Part shown: positions 12,600-22,100 of the stretch, one piece after another
Layout: each line of letters starts with the position of its first letter
Numbering within the stretch: position 1 is the stretch's first letter
The notes under the pieces: generated by a model
Told to the model about the DNA's origin: nothing
The model's input: only the letters and a program-made list of their open reading frames with translations
Databases searched by the model: none
Assembly (NCBI GenBank): GCA_948567375.1
Contig: OX419760.1
Coordinates: forward strand, 5,456,001-5,520,000
Source: Lunularia cruciata
Taxonomy: Eukaryota > Streptophyta > Marchantiopsida > Lunulariales > Lunulariaceae
Direction of reading: 5' to 3'
DNA: 64,000 nucleotides
Program-made: the position numbers and the translations under genes

Positions 12600-13158
12600 T
12601 GTTGTACATATATACATTGTTACACAACATACATTGCTACACAATATATATCACTGTCAACATCATACACTATAGAAGCACAACTCATACATCAGTCATA
12701 CATAAACTCTAAAGTGCCACAATAAATCAGATTGTTTACAACTCAAATCAATTGAACGCAGATCAATATTTGATCTGATCTTCAACAACTTGCCAACAAT
12801 TACAGTCAAGCCACACCCACTCTAGCTAAAAGAATCCAAGTGACGCTCACCGGCTTTCTGTCCACTCTAGCTAAGAACTTGAAGGCTCAACATCAAAGAA
12901 GTGAGCTCTTTGGAGCTGCACTTCCAGGGTATACTCCTGATTTTGACCTAGGTCTCATCCCAACGGTCCCGCTGATGGCACACCCGATGGTGCGGATGGT
13001 GCAAGTGACGGTGGGCCTCACCATGAAGTCAGTACCCTAAACAAAAAATTTGACCGTCAAAAAGTAGTCTATGAGTAATTGTCAAAATGTCTCTAACTAC
13101 TACCACTAGAACTCTAGTGTCCAAGCAATCTAGATGCGACACTACAAATGGCATGATA
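12600..13158 (-). repeat. 3' LTR of the PHD-type gypsy element
   Basis: Positions 12,727-13,158 match 28,116-28,557 at about 90%. On the plus strand the block opens with TG at 12,600; on its right side the expected terminal CA has decayed. A subsegment of about 120 bp at 12,600-12,721 recurs outside the LTR at about 13,161-13,255. The plus-strand copy at 30,459-30,996 has the same layout, and that copy helped set the boundaries. Confidence 0.65.
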
Positions 13159-13160
13159 GA

Positions 13161-13255
13161 TATCATGCGTATATACATTGCTACACAACAAATATCGCTA
13201 TCAACGTCATACACTATAGAAACACAACTCACACCTAAACTCTAAAGTGCCATAA
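13161..13255 (-). repeat. Extra copy of the LTR end segment, inside the element
   Basis: This roughly 95-bp stretch (containing TACACTATAGAAACACAACTC) is a direct repeat of 12,600-12,721. It places the same sequence on both sides of the LTR core. The other gypsy copy shows the same arrangement at 30,356-30,458 and 30,899-30,996. Confidence 0.7.
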
Positions 13256-13422
13256 TTGCTCCCTAGTTGGCAATTAGGTCCTTCTAACTCCAGATAGCCA
13301 TCTACTCCAAGTATATGACATACCCTATGATGGACAAGGATCAGAAGGCTGGGTGCTATGGAACCCCATTGTTAGACACTTGTCTGCAATCTATACCATA
13401 TAGATGATGAACTAGTTATAGG

Positions 13423-13647
13423 TCAAGTACATCTAGGACATAACCACTGTCCTTGAGGAACCACCATGAGGGGAGGGGTCATACTTGCCATATACCATCC
13501 TCTCAAACAACTATCACACACTAACATAGTAGCAGCTCCACCATAAGAGCGACATAACATACACTTCAAGCTTGCACGTACAAGTGCCAAGCTTGGGCCC
13601 ATAATACCATCAATGTTTGGGAGGTGGCATGGCGCACAATTGCGCAC
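13423..13647 (-). pseudogene. PHD-like finger at the C-terminus of the gypsy integrase
   Basis: The minus-strand translation ends with Cys pairs and spacing typical of PHD fingers: CMLC, then about 11 residues, MLVCDSCLRGW, TPPL, VPQGQW and LCPRC. The order (CxxC, CDxC, a Pro-Pro-Leu turn, Gx(W)xCPxC at the end) follows the C4HC3 PHD pattern. It lies downstream of the integrase core, where chromoviruses carry a chromodomain. The plus-strand relative at about 30,040-30,180 encodes the same finger, so it belongs to the family and is not a chance ORF. The role is inferred to be chromatin targeting by binding histone tails. Confidence 0.75.
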
Positions 13648-13879
13648 ATGATCCTTCTAGACAATGCCATCACATCCTTCTAAAACAAGGAATCTAGATG
13701 GCAAAACCTCATGCACTCTCAAGATAGTATAGCCTGTCAAAACATTAAGTGTCGTTGGTGTTGTTTGCTATAGATATACAAAGTCACCTAGATGAAATTG
13801 ATGGATCAAGGGTCTATAACCTCCTCCTCAAATGGTAACATAGCATAAATTATCTCTATGTTGAGAAATTGTCAAGTTC

Positions 13880-14600
13880 TCAAAGGCCATCGGCATCACT
13901 TTCTGAAACATCTCTGCCCATTGAGAACATGCACCTCATCCATACATCTAGATCATCCAAGTCCAAAACTACAATAGCATCTTGATAAATGGCTACAGGT
14001 AAATCTGGATCTTGTCCATAGAGTAGAAAGTAAGGAGAGAAGGATGCTAAGGAGGCTTGCCCGTTGAATCGATAGCCCATGGCCAACCAAGGTAATTGGA
14101 GATCAAATCTCCCAAGTGACCTCTCTACAAACCATACTTTTGCAATCCTCTCTTCACCATGTGAACTACTCTCTTTGTTAAGCCATTTGGCTCAAGGTGA
14201 TCTCGTGATGTAGTACGATGATCAATCAAAGCCTTGTCACACAAGACCTAAAACTCCCCTAAGAACTTTGTACCCTGATCAATCAAAACCTCAGCTAGTG
14301 CACCAAAATGACTAAGAACTTTATCCAAGAACGAGTAAGTTGTCCCTTCACTTGACTTGTTAGAAAGTGCAACCAACTCAATCCACTTGGAGAAGTGCTC
14401 CACCATTACCAAAACATACCAATGATGTCTCACAGTCAGCAGTAAAGGTCCAACAAAGTCCAAACTCCAATGGTAACCCAATCTCATGATAGGTAATGGG
14501 TGTAATTGTGGCATAGGAGCATTGAATGATGCTCTAACTTGGTCACAAACCACACATCTGGCAACAAACTGTTGTACCTCAATCTGCATACCATGCCACC
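13880..14600 (-). pseudogene. Integrase core of the PHD-type gypsy element (part left of the nested insertion)
   Basis: Minus-strand frames carry FVARCVVCDQVRASF (end of the HHCC zinc finger), LDFVGPLLLTVRHHWYVLVM (catalytic-core start) and VLIDQGTKFLGEF. Further on comes YFLLYGQDPDLPVAI, the usual GYSPFFLNFGQDP-like motif of plant gypsy integrases. The rest of the zinc finger lies at 20,254-20,560, to the right of the inserted chromovirus. Confidence 0.8.
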
Positions 14601-14605
14601 AATAG

Positions 14606-15028
14606 TGTAAAAGACCGAAACCGAGGAGAGAAATAGGAGAATGGAAGCTCACATTGGGACACTTGAATGAGGGAAAACTCCGAATGCCTAGCATGAGCTT
14701 TGGCCTTGGTATTTATAGGTAGCATACAAGACCTTTGAAGCTTCTCAAGAAGCTTCCTTGAGCCGCTTTCTTGGAGTGCAAGTCAAGTTAACTAGGAGGC
14801 TTCTCAAGAAGCTTCTTTCTAGAAGCCGCCTACTTGGCGTGTAAGCTAAGCTAGTTAGAAGCTTCTAGAAGCTTCCTTCTAGAAGCTACCTGCTTAGGGC
14901 GCAAGTTAACTAGTTGGGAAGCTTCCTAAGAAGCTTCTTAGATGCTTCTAGAATATTCTAGGCTATTTTGGCTTATTCTCTACTTCGTAAGCCCGACTAA
15001 CTTCGTCACTAAACTCCATATTGTTACA
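14606..15028 (-). repeat. 3' LTR of the young chromovirus
   Basis: The block is 423 bp, with TG...CA ends. Read on the minus strand, it starts with a region packed with alternating GAA and TTC triplets (14,737-14,958), then a TATA-like CTATAAATA near 14,710, then the R/U5 part ending TCTTTTACA. It differs from 19,826-20,248 at two positions. Confidence 0.95.
14946..14958 (-). promoter_or_regulatory. Heat-shock-element-like cluster in the LTR (one of several)
   Basis: TTCTAGAATATTC is three alternating 5-bp units (TTC-nn-GAA-nn-TTC). Other clusters in the same LTR lie at 14,918-14,937, 14,858-14,884 (GAA-nn-TTC-nn-GAA-nn-TTC plus TTC-nn-GAA), 14,801-14,824 and 14,737-14,756. All are upstream of the LTR's TATA-like box in the direction of transcription. 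The same clusters are present in the 5' LTR, 5,220 bp to the right. Confidence 0.65.
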
Positions 15029-16348
15029 TATTCCCCCGCCGCTAGTTGGTGATGTCCTCGTCGCCAGTGAAGCTTCAAATTCCTTGATGGCCATCTGTGC
15101 ATTCTGGAGGTGAGAAAGAGGTTCCCATGTGGCATCATGAAGGGGATACTCTTTCCAAAGGACCTTGTACTCCGTGTGTTGGCGACGGCCTCGTTGAATA
15201 TGGCGACGCGCAAGGATACGATCAACTTCGTACTCCTCATGATCATTGATAGGGATAGGAAGAGGGGGAGGTTGGACTCGAGAGGAAAAGGAAGAAGGGT
15301 TAGGAACAAAGGGTTTCAACTTGGAAACATGAAAGACAGGATGGATACGCATGTGACAAGGTAAGGCAAGACGATAAGCAACAGGAGAGATAATATGGGT
15401 GATATCAAAGGGTTCTATCCAATTAGGAGCAAGTTTACGAACTTGGGTATCAAGTGGGAGAGGGAGGTTACTAGAGGATAGCATGACTTTATCACCAACT
15501 TCAAAGGTGAGATCACGACGATGATGGTCTGCATATTGTTTTTGGCGATTCTGAGCAACAAGGAGGTGAGACTTGGCTTTTTGGAGAGAGCGGGATATAG
15601 TGGTCAAGAATGTAGAAGTATGAGGAACCTGAGAGAGAGGGGGAGCAAGAAGAGAATCTGGAACAAGCGGATCTTGGCCAAAATTGAGAAAGAAGGGAGA
15701 AAATCCAGTGCTTGCCTGTTTGGAGTTGTTGTAGGCAAATTCTGCAGCTGCAAGACATTCATCCCAGTTGGTATGGTGGACATTGACAAAGGCCCGCAAC
15801 ATATCCTCCAATGTACGATTGGCGCGTTCAGTTTGTCCATCAGTTTGAGGATGATAGGCCGTGGACAAAGCAAGCTTGGTGCCGAGTATCTGAAAGAGTG
15901 CTTGCCAAAACTTCCCGGTAAAGCGAGGATCACGGTCGGAGATGAGTACGCATGGCATGCCATGATGCTTGAAGACATTGTCAAAGTAGATTTGTGCTAA
16001 GGTTGGAGCATCCACGGTATCACAAGTTGGTGCCAAGTGGATTTGCTTACTAAGCTTATCCACAAACACCACGATGGCGGTGTGTCCTTGTTTTGTCTTT
16101 GGCAAGGATGTGATGAGATCCAAGCTCACATGCTCCCAATGAGCGGATGGAATGGTGAGTGGTTGAAGGAGTCCACTCGGCTTCTGGTTGCTGGCCTTGT
16201 TCCGTTGGCAACTCTCACATGATCGGACAAAGTCTCGAACATCTCGTGTCATGTTGGGCCACCACCATTGGCGTTGGAGGGTGCCCAAGGTCTTGTCCAC
16301 TCCCATGTGACCAGCTATTGGTAAATCATGGGCTTCTTGAAGGCGCAC
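14963..16348 (-). CDS. Chromovirus integrase with C-terminal chromodomain
   Basis: The long minus-strand frame opens in the integrase zinc finger (HxxxxHxGxxKT-like start, then FVRSCESCQRNK) and runs through the catalytic core: LDLITSLPKTKQGHTAIVVF, VLISDRDPRFTG, STAYHPQTDGQTERANRTLE. The distal region contains FNFGQDP-like and HPVFHVSKLKPF motifs, and then a chromodomain of about 50 residues (EVDRILARRHIQRGRRQHTE, EYKVLWKEY, ATWEPLSHL). Its role is insertion of element cDNA, with the chromodomain steering to marked chromatin. The frame continues past the purine tract into the 3' LTR, a layout known from some chromoviruses. It is part of pol; translation would depend on the upstream frame. 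Confidence 0.9.
   Translation of the reverse strand: MRLQEAHDLPIAGHMGVDKTLGTLQRQWWWPNMTRDVRDFVRSCESCQRNKASNQKPSGLLQPLTIPSAHWEHVSLDLITSLPKTKQGHTAIVVFVDKLSKQIHLAPTCDTVDAPTLAQIYFDNVFKHHGMPCVLISDRDPRFTGKFWQALFQILGTKLALSTAYHPQTDGQTERANRTLEDMLRAFVNVHHTNWDECLAAAEFAYNNSKQASTGFSPFFLNFGQDPLVPDSLLAPPLSQVPHTSTFLTTISRSLQKAKSHLLVAQNRQKQYADHHRRDLTFEVGDKVMLSSSNLPLPLDTQVRKLAPNWIEPFDITHIISPVAYRLALPCHMRIHPVFHVSKLKPFVPNPSSFSSRVQPPPLPIPINDHEEYEVDRILARRHIQRGRRQHTEYKVLWKEYPLHDATWEPLSHLQNAQMAIKEFEASLATRTSPTSGGGICNNMEFSDEVSRAYEVENKPK
15029..15040 (-). other. Polypurine tract of the young chromovirus
   Basis: On the minus strand GGCGGGGGAATA lies directly against the 3' LTR. It is the expected primer for second-strand synthesis. 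The old copy has the related GTGGGGGAATA before 1,285. Confidence 0.8.
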
Positions 16349-16483
16349 AAGTCGAAGATCACCTTTGGCTGGAACATAGATCTAGTCTGCATGGAATAAA
16401 AGGCCTTCCTTGAAGGAGAAGGTGTTGTACTCCTTGTCACATGCTGTCAGACGACCGTGTACCATTTGGAAGAAGGGATCTTG

Positions 16484-17770
16484 TCATAGAGCTGATTGAA
16501 ACTCATTGTGGACCTTAGGGTCAATGGACACCGTTGTAATTGCCGCCGTGATGAAAGGAAGAACCTTCAAATCAGGTCGTCGTGATAGAGCATCGGGAAT
16601 GACATGGAACCGACCTGGTTTGTACTCAAGTTTGATGTCAAACAATTGGAGTTGCTCTTCCCATCGATGATGCCGGCTCTTCATGTGCTCCAAGTGTAAG
16701 GTCTGCAACAATGGCTTGTGATCAGTTCGCATGATCACTTGTTTCCCCAAGAGATAATGCCTCCATACCTTGGTGGCATATACCATTGCAAGTTGTTCCC
16801 GATCTCGAGCAGAGTAATTTCTTTCCGCTGTATTTAGTCGGCGAGACACAAAGGCAATCGGATGTAGTCCATCTAGAAATTCTTGTTGCAACACAGCTCC
16901 AATTGCAAAGTTAGAAGCATCAAAATCAACCACACAAGGTAGTTGAGGATCATATGGTTGAAGAATAGGTCTTGAAGACACCATATGCTTTAACTTCTGG
17001 AATGCTTCTTTATGCTTGGTGGTCCACAGGAAGCTCGAGTTCTTTCCCAAGAGGTCAGTCAATGGTGCAGCCACGTGAGCATAATAGTGGATGAACCGTC
17101 GGTAAAAACTGGCCAGTCCATTGAATGCTCGTACTTCTGTAGCATCCTTCGGGGTAGGCCAATCAGTAATGGCCTTGATCTTCTCTTCTTCCATCTTGAT
17201 CCCCTCTGATGAGATCTTATGACCCAAGAAGGTAACCTCCTTCTGCCAAAAAGCACACTTTGACTTCTTGCAGTAAAATTTCCACTGTCGTAGTCGTCTT
17301 AGGACTTCTCGCACATGATTCACATGTTCTGCCTCTGTCCTGCTATAGATTAAGATATCATCTAAGAACACCACCACGGACCGATCCAATAGTCCCTCCA
17401 ACACTCGATGCATCTGATCCATGAAGACTGCTGGAGCATTAGTGAGTCCGAAAGGTAGAACTCTCCACTCAAAATGTCCATACCTTGTGCGAAAAGCAGT
17501 CTTCTGCACGTCCTCTCCTTCAATAGGAATTTGCCAATAGCCGCTACGAAGATCCAGCTTGGAAAAGTAGCGTGCTCCAATTAGTTGATCAAGCAGGTCA
17601 TCAATCTGAGGCAAGGGATATGCATTCTTCACGGTTTACTTATTGAGCCCACGGTAATCAATACAGAAACGAAGTCCTCCATCCTTCTTTGGAACAAATA
17701 GTACCGGTGCTCCCCACGGAGAGGTACTATGTCGTATGAAATCCTTCTCCAACAACTCTGTAACTGTTGT
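16484..17770 (-). CDS. Chromovirus reverse transcriptase and RNase H
   Basis: The minus-strand frame carries the classic Ty3/gypsy RT series: [63 protein letters not shown] (catalytic Asp pair), [17 protein letters not shown] and [12 protein letters not shown]. RNase H follows: [55 protein letters not shown] and [11 protein letters not shown]. The N-terminal RT part continues rightward to about 17,770. Its role is copying element RNA to cDNA in cytoplasmic particles. It is flanked by the integrase (left) and the protease (right), the Ty3 order. Confidence 0.92.
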
Positions 17771-18628
17771 TCACAACTCCTCCAACTCCTTTGGTGAGAG
17801 CCGATAGATTGGTCTACTCACTGGAGTACTCCCTGGCAATAACTCGATCTTGAAGGGCATACCTCGATCGGAGGGTAATCCCTTTGGCAGATCATCCGGA
17901 AACACATCTGCAAACTCCTGAACTATCTGATCAACCATTGCTTGATGCGGCACTTGGCCCTCCTCAGATTGTTCTTGTGCAATCGGCTTGATCCACACCG
18001 CGAATACAGACTTATCGTCCTCCAAAGCTTGCTCTATGGCTACTTCATTCACAAACTTCCCTTCTAGGGACTCATCTCTCTTCCAAGCTTGCTCCATGGT
18101 TGCCTTCCTGGCAAACTTCCCATCTTGGGACTCATCTCCCTTCCAGATTCGCTCTATGGCTACCTTCTCGACAAACTTCCCATCTTGGGACTGACTATTC
18201 TTAGGTGTCTTACTCAGAGGTGCCAGACAACCTAATCTGAAATTCCTACCTTGGTGTTGTACTTGAATTTGGTGTCGGGTCCAATCAAATTGAACCTTAT
18301 GACATTCAAGCCAAGGTAGACCTAGAATGATATCATAGTGTAGAGGTGCCACTACAAACCTCATACACTCCAAATACTCCTTCCCAATCTTGAAGGTAAC
18401 GGGATGCAAGGTGCGGAATGCAGAACCCTTTCTACCATCTGCCATCATCAAACTACTTCCAATCACTGGCTTGATAGGAATACCCAATTCCTTTGCTACT
18501 TGCATAGACATGCAATTCTCTGAACTTCCAGAATCAACCAAAATTCTACAACCCCGATTAGATATCATACCTTGCAAGTGAAGCAAACTTGCATAGGTCG
18601 AGCCTTCAATCCCATTGGAACTAATCAA
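17771..18628 (-). CDS. Chromovirus aspartic protease region
   Basis: The minus-strand frame contains the retroviral-type protease signature (CRILVDSGSSENC) followed by MQVAKELGIPIKP and the flap/second half DIILGLPWLECHKVQFDW. A spacer follows with three imperfect repeats (units around SQDGKFVEKVAIERIWKGDE). It ends at the pre-RT motif (FKIELLPGSTPVSRPIYRLS). The role is polyprotein processing. The repeat spacer between protease and RT is unusual. Confidence 0.85.
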   Translation of the reverse strand: MISSNGIEGSTYASLLHLQGMISNRGCRILVDSGSSENCMSMQVAKELGIPIKPVIGSSLMMADGRKGSAFRTLHPVTFKIGKEYLECMRFVVAPLHYDIILGLPWLECHKVQFDWTRHQIQVQHQGRNFRLGCLAPLSKTPKNSQSQDGKFVEKVAIERIWKGDESQDGKFARKATMEQAWKRDESLEGKFVNEVAIEQALEDDKSVFAVWIKPIAQEQSEEGQVPHQAMVDQIVQEFADVFPDDLPKGLPSDRGMPFKIELLPGSTPVSRPIYRLSPKELEEL

Positions 18629-19554
18629 GCTCCCAGTAGGTGGCTCGAAATCTCCTACTGGGATTCCTTGTTTCCCGGATCATTTCGCTCCACAACCTCC
18701 ACTTGGGCAACTTGTTGAGGTCGTCCATTCTTGAGTGGACATTCAACAATGCGATGCCCCAACTGGTGACAATAAAAACAACCTCCATTTTGTCATAATC
18801 TTTCTCTATCTGCTGTGCCAAGTGGTCTTTGCTGGATAGCATCAATCTCCATTGGTACCGGTTCTTCCACTCGTGGTACGGGTAGGTTTTGTGTAGGTCG
18901 AGGTCGAGACCAAGTTGTGGCAACTAAGGAATCAAAACGCTCAGCCAATTGCATGGCTTCTTCTACGTTCTGTGGCTCTCGCATGGTCACCTCCAATCTG
19001 GTTCGTGACTTCAATCCTCGCACAAATCGATCCAAAACTTCACCTTCTTGGATATCTGGAATTTGCATGATGATATTCTGAACTTGTGTGATGTAGCTTC
19101 TCACTGAGCCAATCTGCCTCAACTCCGCCAATTTATCTCGTGCAGCTCGGGTGGCATTTATAGTCTGAAATCGACCAAGTATTGCATCCTTGAATTCTGC
19201 CCATGTCAAAATCGGTGTAACAATTTGTCATTCAGCTCTTTCTACTCGGAATCGCCACCAAAGTTTTGCCACACCATCCAACTGGCTAGAAGCCAAGAGA
19301 ATTTGTTTCCGCTCGTCTTGAAGATTGGTGGCTTCAAAGTAACGTTCACAGTCAAACACAAAATTCTCCACTATGCTTGGAAGATTCTTGCCTTCAAACA
19401 CCTTGGGTTTCGGAAATCGAATGCGATCTTCTCCATCTCGAACTGGCGCTCTGTCTATCTGTTCTCATCGTTGCTGGTCTCGTTCATCCAACAATCGAGT
19501 AAGATGCTCGATTTGTTGTTGCATTGCAAGGATAACATCCGGTATTGCCGCCAT
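18629..19554 (-). CDS. Chromovirus Gag (capsid and CCHC knuckle)
   Basis: A candidate ATG at 19,554 gives MAAIPDVILAMQQQIEHL, followed by a capsid domain of the retrotransposon Gag type (MTWAEFKDAILGRF, LAELRQIGSVRSYITQVQNI, FVRGLKSRTRLEV, AMQLAERFD) and a zinc knuckle CFYCHQLGHRIVEC near 18,750. It forms the particle shell and binds RNA. The leader between primer site and ATG is about 256 bp. Confidence 0.8.
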
Positions 19555-19810
19555 CGCTACTACTCTATTCCACTACTCTCAATTTATCTAGTTGATTAAC
19601 ACATAGATACAACACGTCCACCGTTCTCCATAAGTTACAACTGGAAGTATCAAGGGTTCCTCTGACACGGTGATCATATGTAGAAAGTCCTGCCCAAAGC
19701 GTGAGGTGATGAATTGTGTGAAACGATGCTTTGGTAATATCTGGACATGAAAGTCCCAATGGTTTGGCGGAAGTGGATTTGGTGGTCCATAAATTCCATC
19801 CATCCCATTC

Positions 19811-19825
19811 CTGCTCTGATACCAA
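19811..19825 (-). other. Primer-binding site, initiator tRNA-Met type
   Basis: On the minus strand TTGGTATCAGAGCAG lies directly downstream of the 5' LTR. TGGTATCAGAGC is the widespread plant LTR-retrotransposon site complementary to the 3' end of tRNA-iMet. Confidence 0.92.
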
Positions 19826-20248
19826 TGTAAAAGACCGAAACCGAGGAGAGAAATAGGAGAATGGAAGCTCACATTGGGACACTTGAATGAGGGAAAACTC
19901 CGAATGCCTAGCATGAGCTTTGGCCTTGGTATTTATAGGTAGCATACAAAACCTTTGAAGCTTCTCAAGAAGCTTCCTTGAGCCGCTTTCTTGGAGTGCA
20001 AGTCAAGTTAACTAGGAAGCTTCTCAAGAAGCTTCTTTCTAGAAGCCGCCTACTTGGCGTGTAAGCTAAGCTAGTTAGAAGCTTCTAGAAGCTTCCTTCT
20101 AGAAGCTACCTGCTTAGGGCGCAAGTTAACTAGTTGGGAAGCTTCCTAAGAAGCTTCTTAGATGCTTCTAGAATATTCTAGGCTATTTTGGCTTATTCTC
20201 TACTTCGTAAGCCCGACTAACTTCGTCACTAAACTCCATATTGTTACA
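19826..20248 (-). repeat. 5' LTR of the young chromovirus
   Basis: The block is 423 bp and differs at two sites from 14,606-15,028. It holds the promoter: arrays of GAA/TTC alternations, then CTATAAATA near 19,930 (minus strand). It is followed by the primer site on its left and the AATAG duplication on its right. Confidence 0.95.
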
Positions 20249-20253
20249 AATAG

Positions 20254-22100
20254 TGACTCTGGAGTAAGCTATAAGTAAGCTTTACTCCAAAATGTCTAGC
20301 TCTTCATGAGCATGACGGACCAACTGTAGTCTTTGAGATAGAAGTGGTACTACTCTCATTCTACCATCCTCCCATACACGCAAAAGGTGTCTGGCCTCCA
20401 ATCTGAACCGTCTAGCTTGCTAAAGAACACGGTCTCTCTCCTTGGCCCCAATTGTGCCACCCACAACACCAGTGTGAAGATAGTCCATCACTAAGACATC
20501 ATCATGAATGTCTCATTGGATTGTACCAATATCTTCACTCTCTCAATTTGTGATCTCAATAACTCCTCCTGTATGCACTAAGAGAGATACCACCAAAGTC
20601 TCAAAAAATATACAAAGAAAGGCAGATGCATGCCAACTTGGCACCATCTCCTCACCTGTCTCACCATGCCAATGTGCTCCAATCTGATCCTACTAGTTGG
20701 ACATGGGTTTCTACTCAACCCAACTGCATCACGGTTCACCACTCCATGTTTGTGAATAATTGTGAAATCATACTCTTGTAAAATCAAAGCCCATTGTGCA
20801 CGCTTCCCTGAAAGCTTGTCAGACTCTATCAACCACTTCAGCGGCTAATGATCAGTGATGAGAGTGAAGGGATTACCAAATAGGTAACATCAAAAATGTA
20901 CTACTGCCCAAACTGCTGCCAAGCACTCTCTCTCATATGAACTATACTTTACCTATGCTGAATTGTTGGAGCGACTAGCATAGGCCACCACAAATTCCTT
21001 GTCAAAGCCCATCGTGCAAGCTTTCCTAAAAGCTTGTCGGACTCTATCAACTACTTCAGCGGCTAATGATCAGTGATGAGAGTGAAGGGATTACCAAATA
21101 GGTAACATCAAAATTGTACTACTGCCAAAACTGCTGCCAAGCACTCTCTCTCATATGAACTATACTTTGCCTATGCTGAATTGTTGGAGCGACTAGCATA
21201 AGCCACCACAAACATCATCATGTTGGGTGAGCATTGCTCCAATCTCCAACATACTCCAATCAGTGTGAACCTGAAATGGTCATCCTCTGATTGGTCTCCT
21301 AAAAATAGGAGTAGATGTCAATCTCTCCTTGAGCTCTACAAAAGCTCTCTCTTGCTCATCTCCCCAACACCACTCCTGTGTAAGCTTAGTCAGCTTGGTC
21401 AGCTTTGTCAAGGCCTTGGTAATAGCACTAAATTCTCTAACATAACGGCAATAGAAGTTCACCAACCAAAGGAATGTTTGCACTCTGCTCACATCCGTAG
21501 GCCAAGGAATATGTGCAATAGGTTCCACCTTGGTCTATTGAACACCAAGTGCTCCGGGGTAGATAGTGTGACCCAAATACTCAACTTGCTTGTGGAAGAA
21601 CCTACACTTCCTATGATGTAATTTGAGTCCATGAGATCTCAACCTCTCAAACACCTCCAACAATTGTCTCTCATGCTCCCTCATAGTAGTGATATTTGAC
21701 CAAAATGTCATCAATATAGCATTGAGCAAAATCCAACCTAGTTAGGATCCTATCCATGACCCTCTAGAACTCAGCTTGAGCATCCTTAACCCAAATAGTA
21801 AGAACCTCCATAGATATAACACATCCTTGCCGTGAGGATCAATAGCCCAAAATGATATCTTGGACTTATCCTCCTCCCTGATCAGCAATTGATGATACCC
21901 TGCTTGAAGATCCAAAGCACTGAAGACCTTTGCATGCCCAATTGTATCAAAAATCTCCTTCAATGTAGGCATGGTATACCAATCAGCCTTGGTCTATCGG
22001 TTGATAGGATGGTAATCTCCACACATTTGCCTATTTGTGTAGTTGCCATGCATATTCTTCTTGGCTGGCATCATTATTGCTGATGCATATTTCTCCATGT
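20254..22100 (-). pseudogene. RT/RNase H and integrase zinc finger of the PHD-type gypsy element
   Basis: Minus-strand frames show RT motifs (MPTLKEIFDTIGHAKVFSAL, DLQAGYHQL; HRKCRFFHKQVEYLGHTI; LVNFYCRYVREFSAI) and an RNase H tail (KLSGKRAQWALILQEYDFTI, HKHGVVNRDAVGLSR). The integrase HHCC finger lies nearest the insertion. The plus-strand copy at about 28,900-29,070 shows the finger better (HHAHEELGHFG, CVVCDQ). It is broken in many places. Confidence 0.8.

Larger units (their letters stand above)
14606..20248 (-). mobile_element. Young, nearly whole Ty3/gypsy chromovirus nested in the older element
   Basis: The element is 5,643 bp with 423-bp LTRs at both ends, TG...CA termini, and a perfect 5-bp target duplication AATAG (14,601-14,605 and 20,249-20,253). 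The LTRs differ at two sites by my reading, so insertion was recent. Minus-strand order: 5' LTR (right), initiator-Met-type primer site, gag with CCHC knuckle, protease, RT/RNase H, integrase, chromodomain, purine tract, 3' LTR. It looks close to whole, with only a handful of breaks. The canonical-looking chromodomain puts it in the chromovirus lineage. I cannot assign the clade without a tree. Confidence 0.95.
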
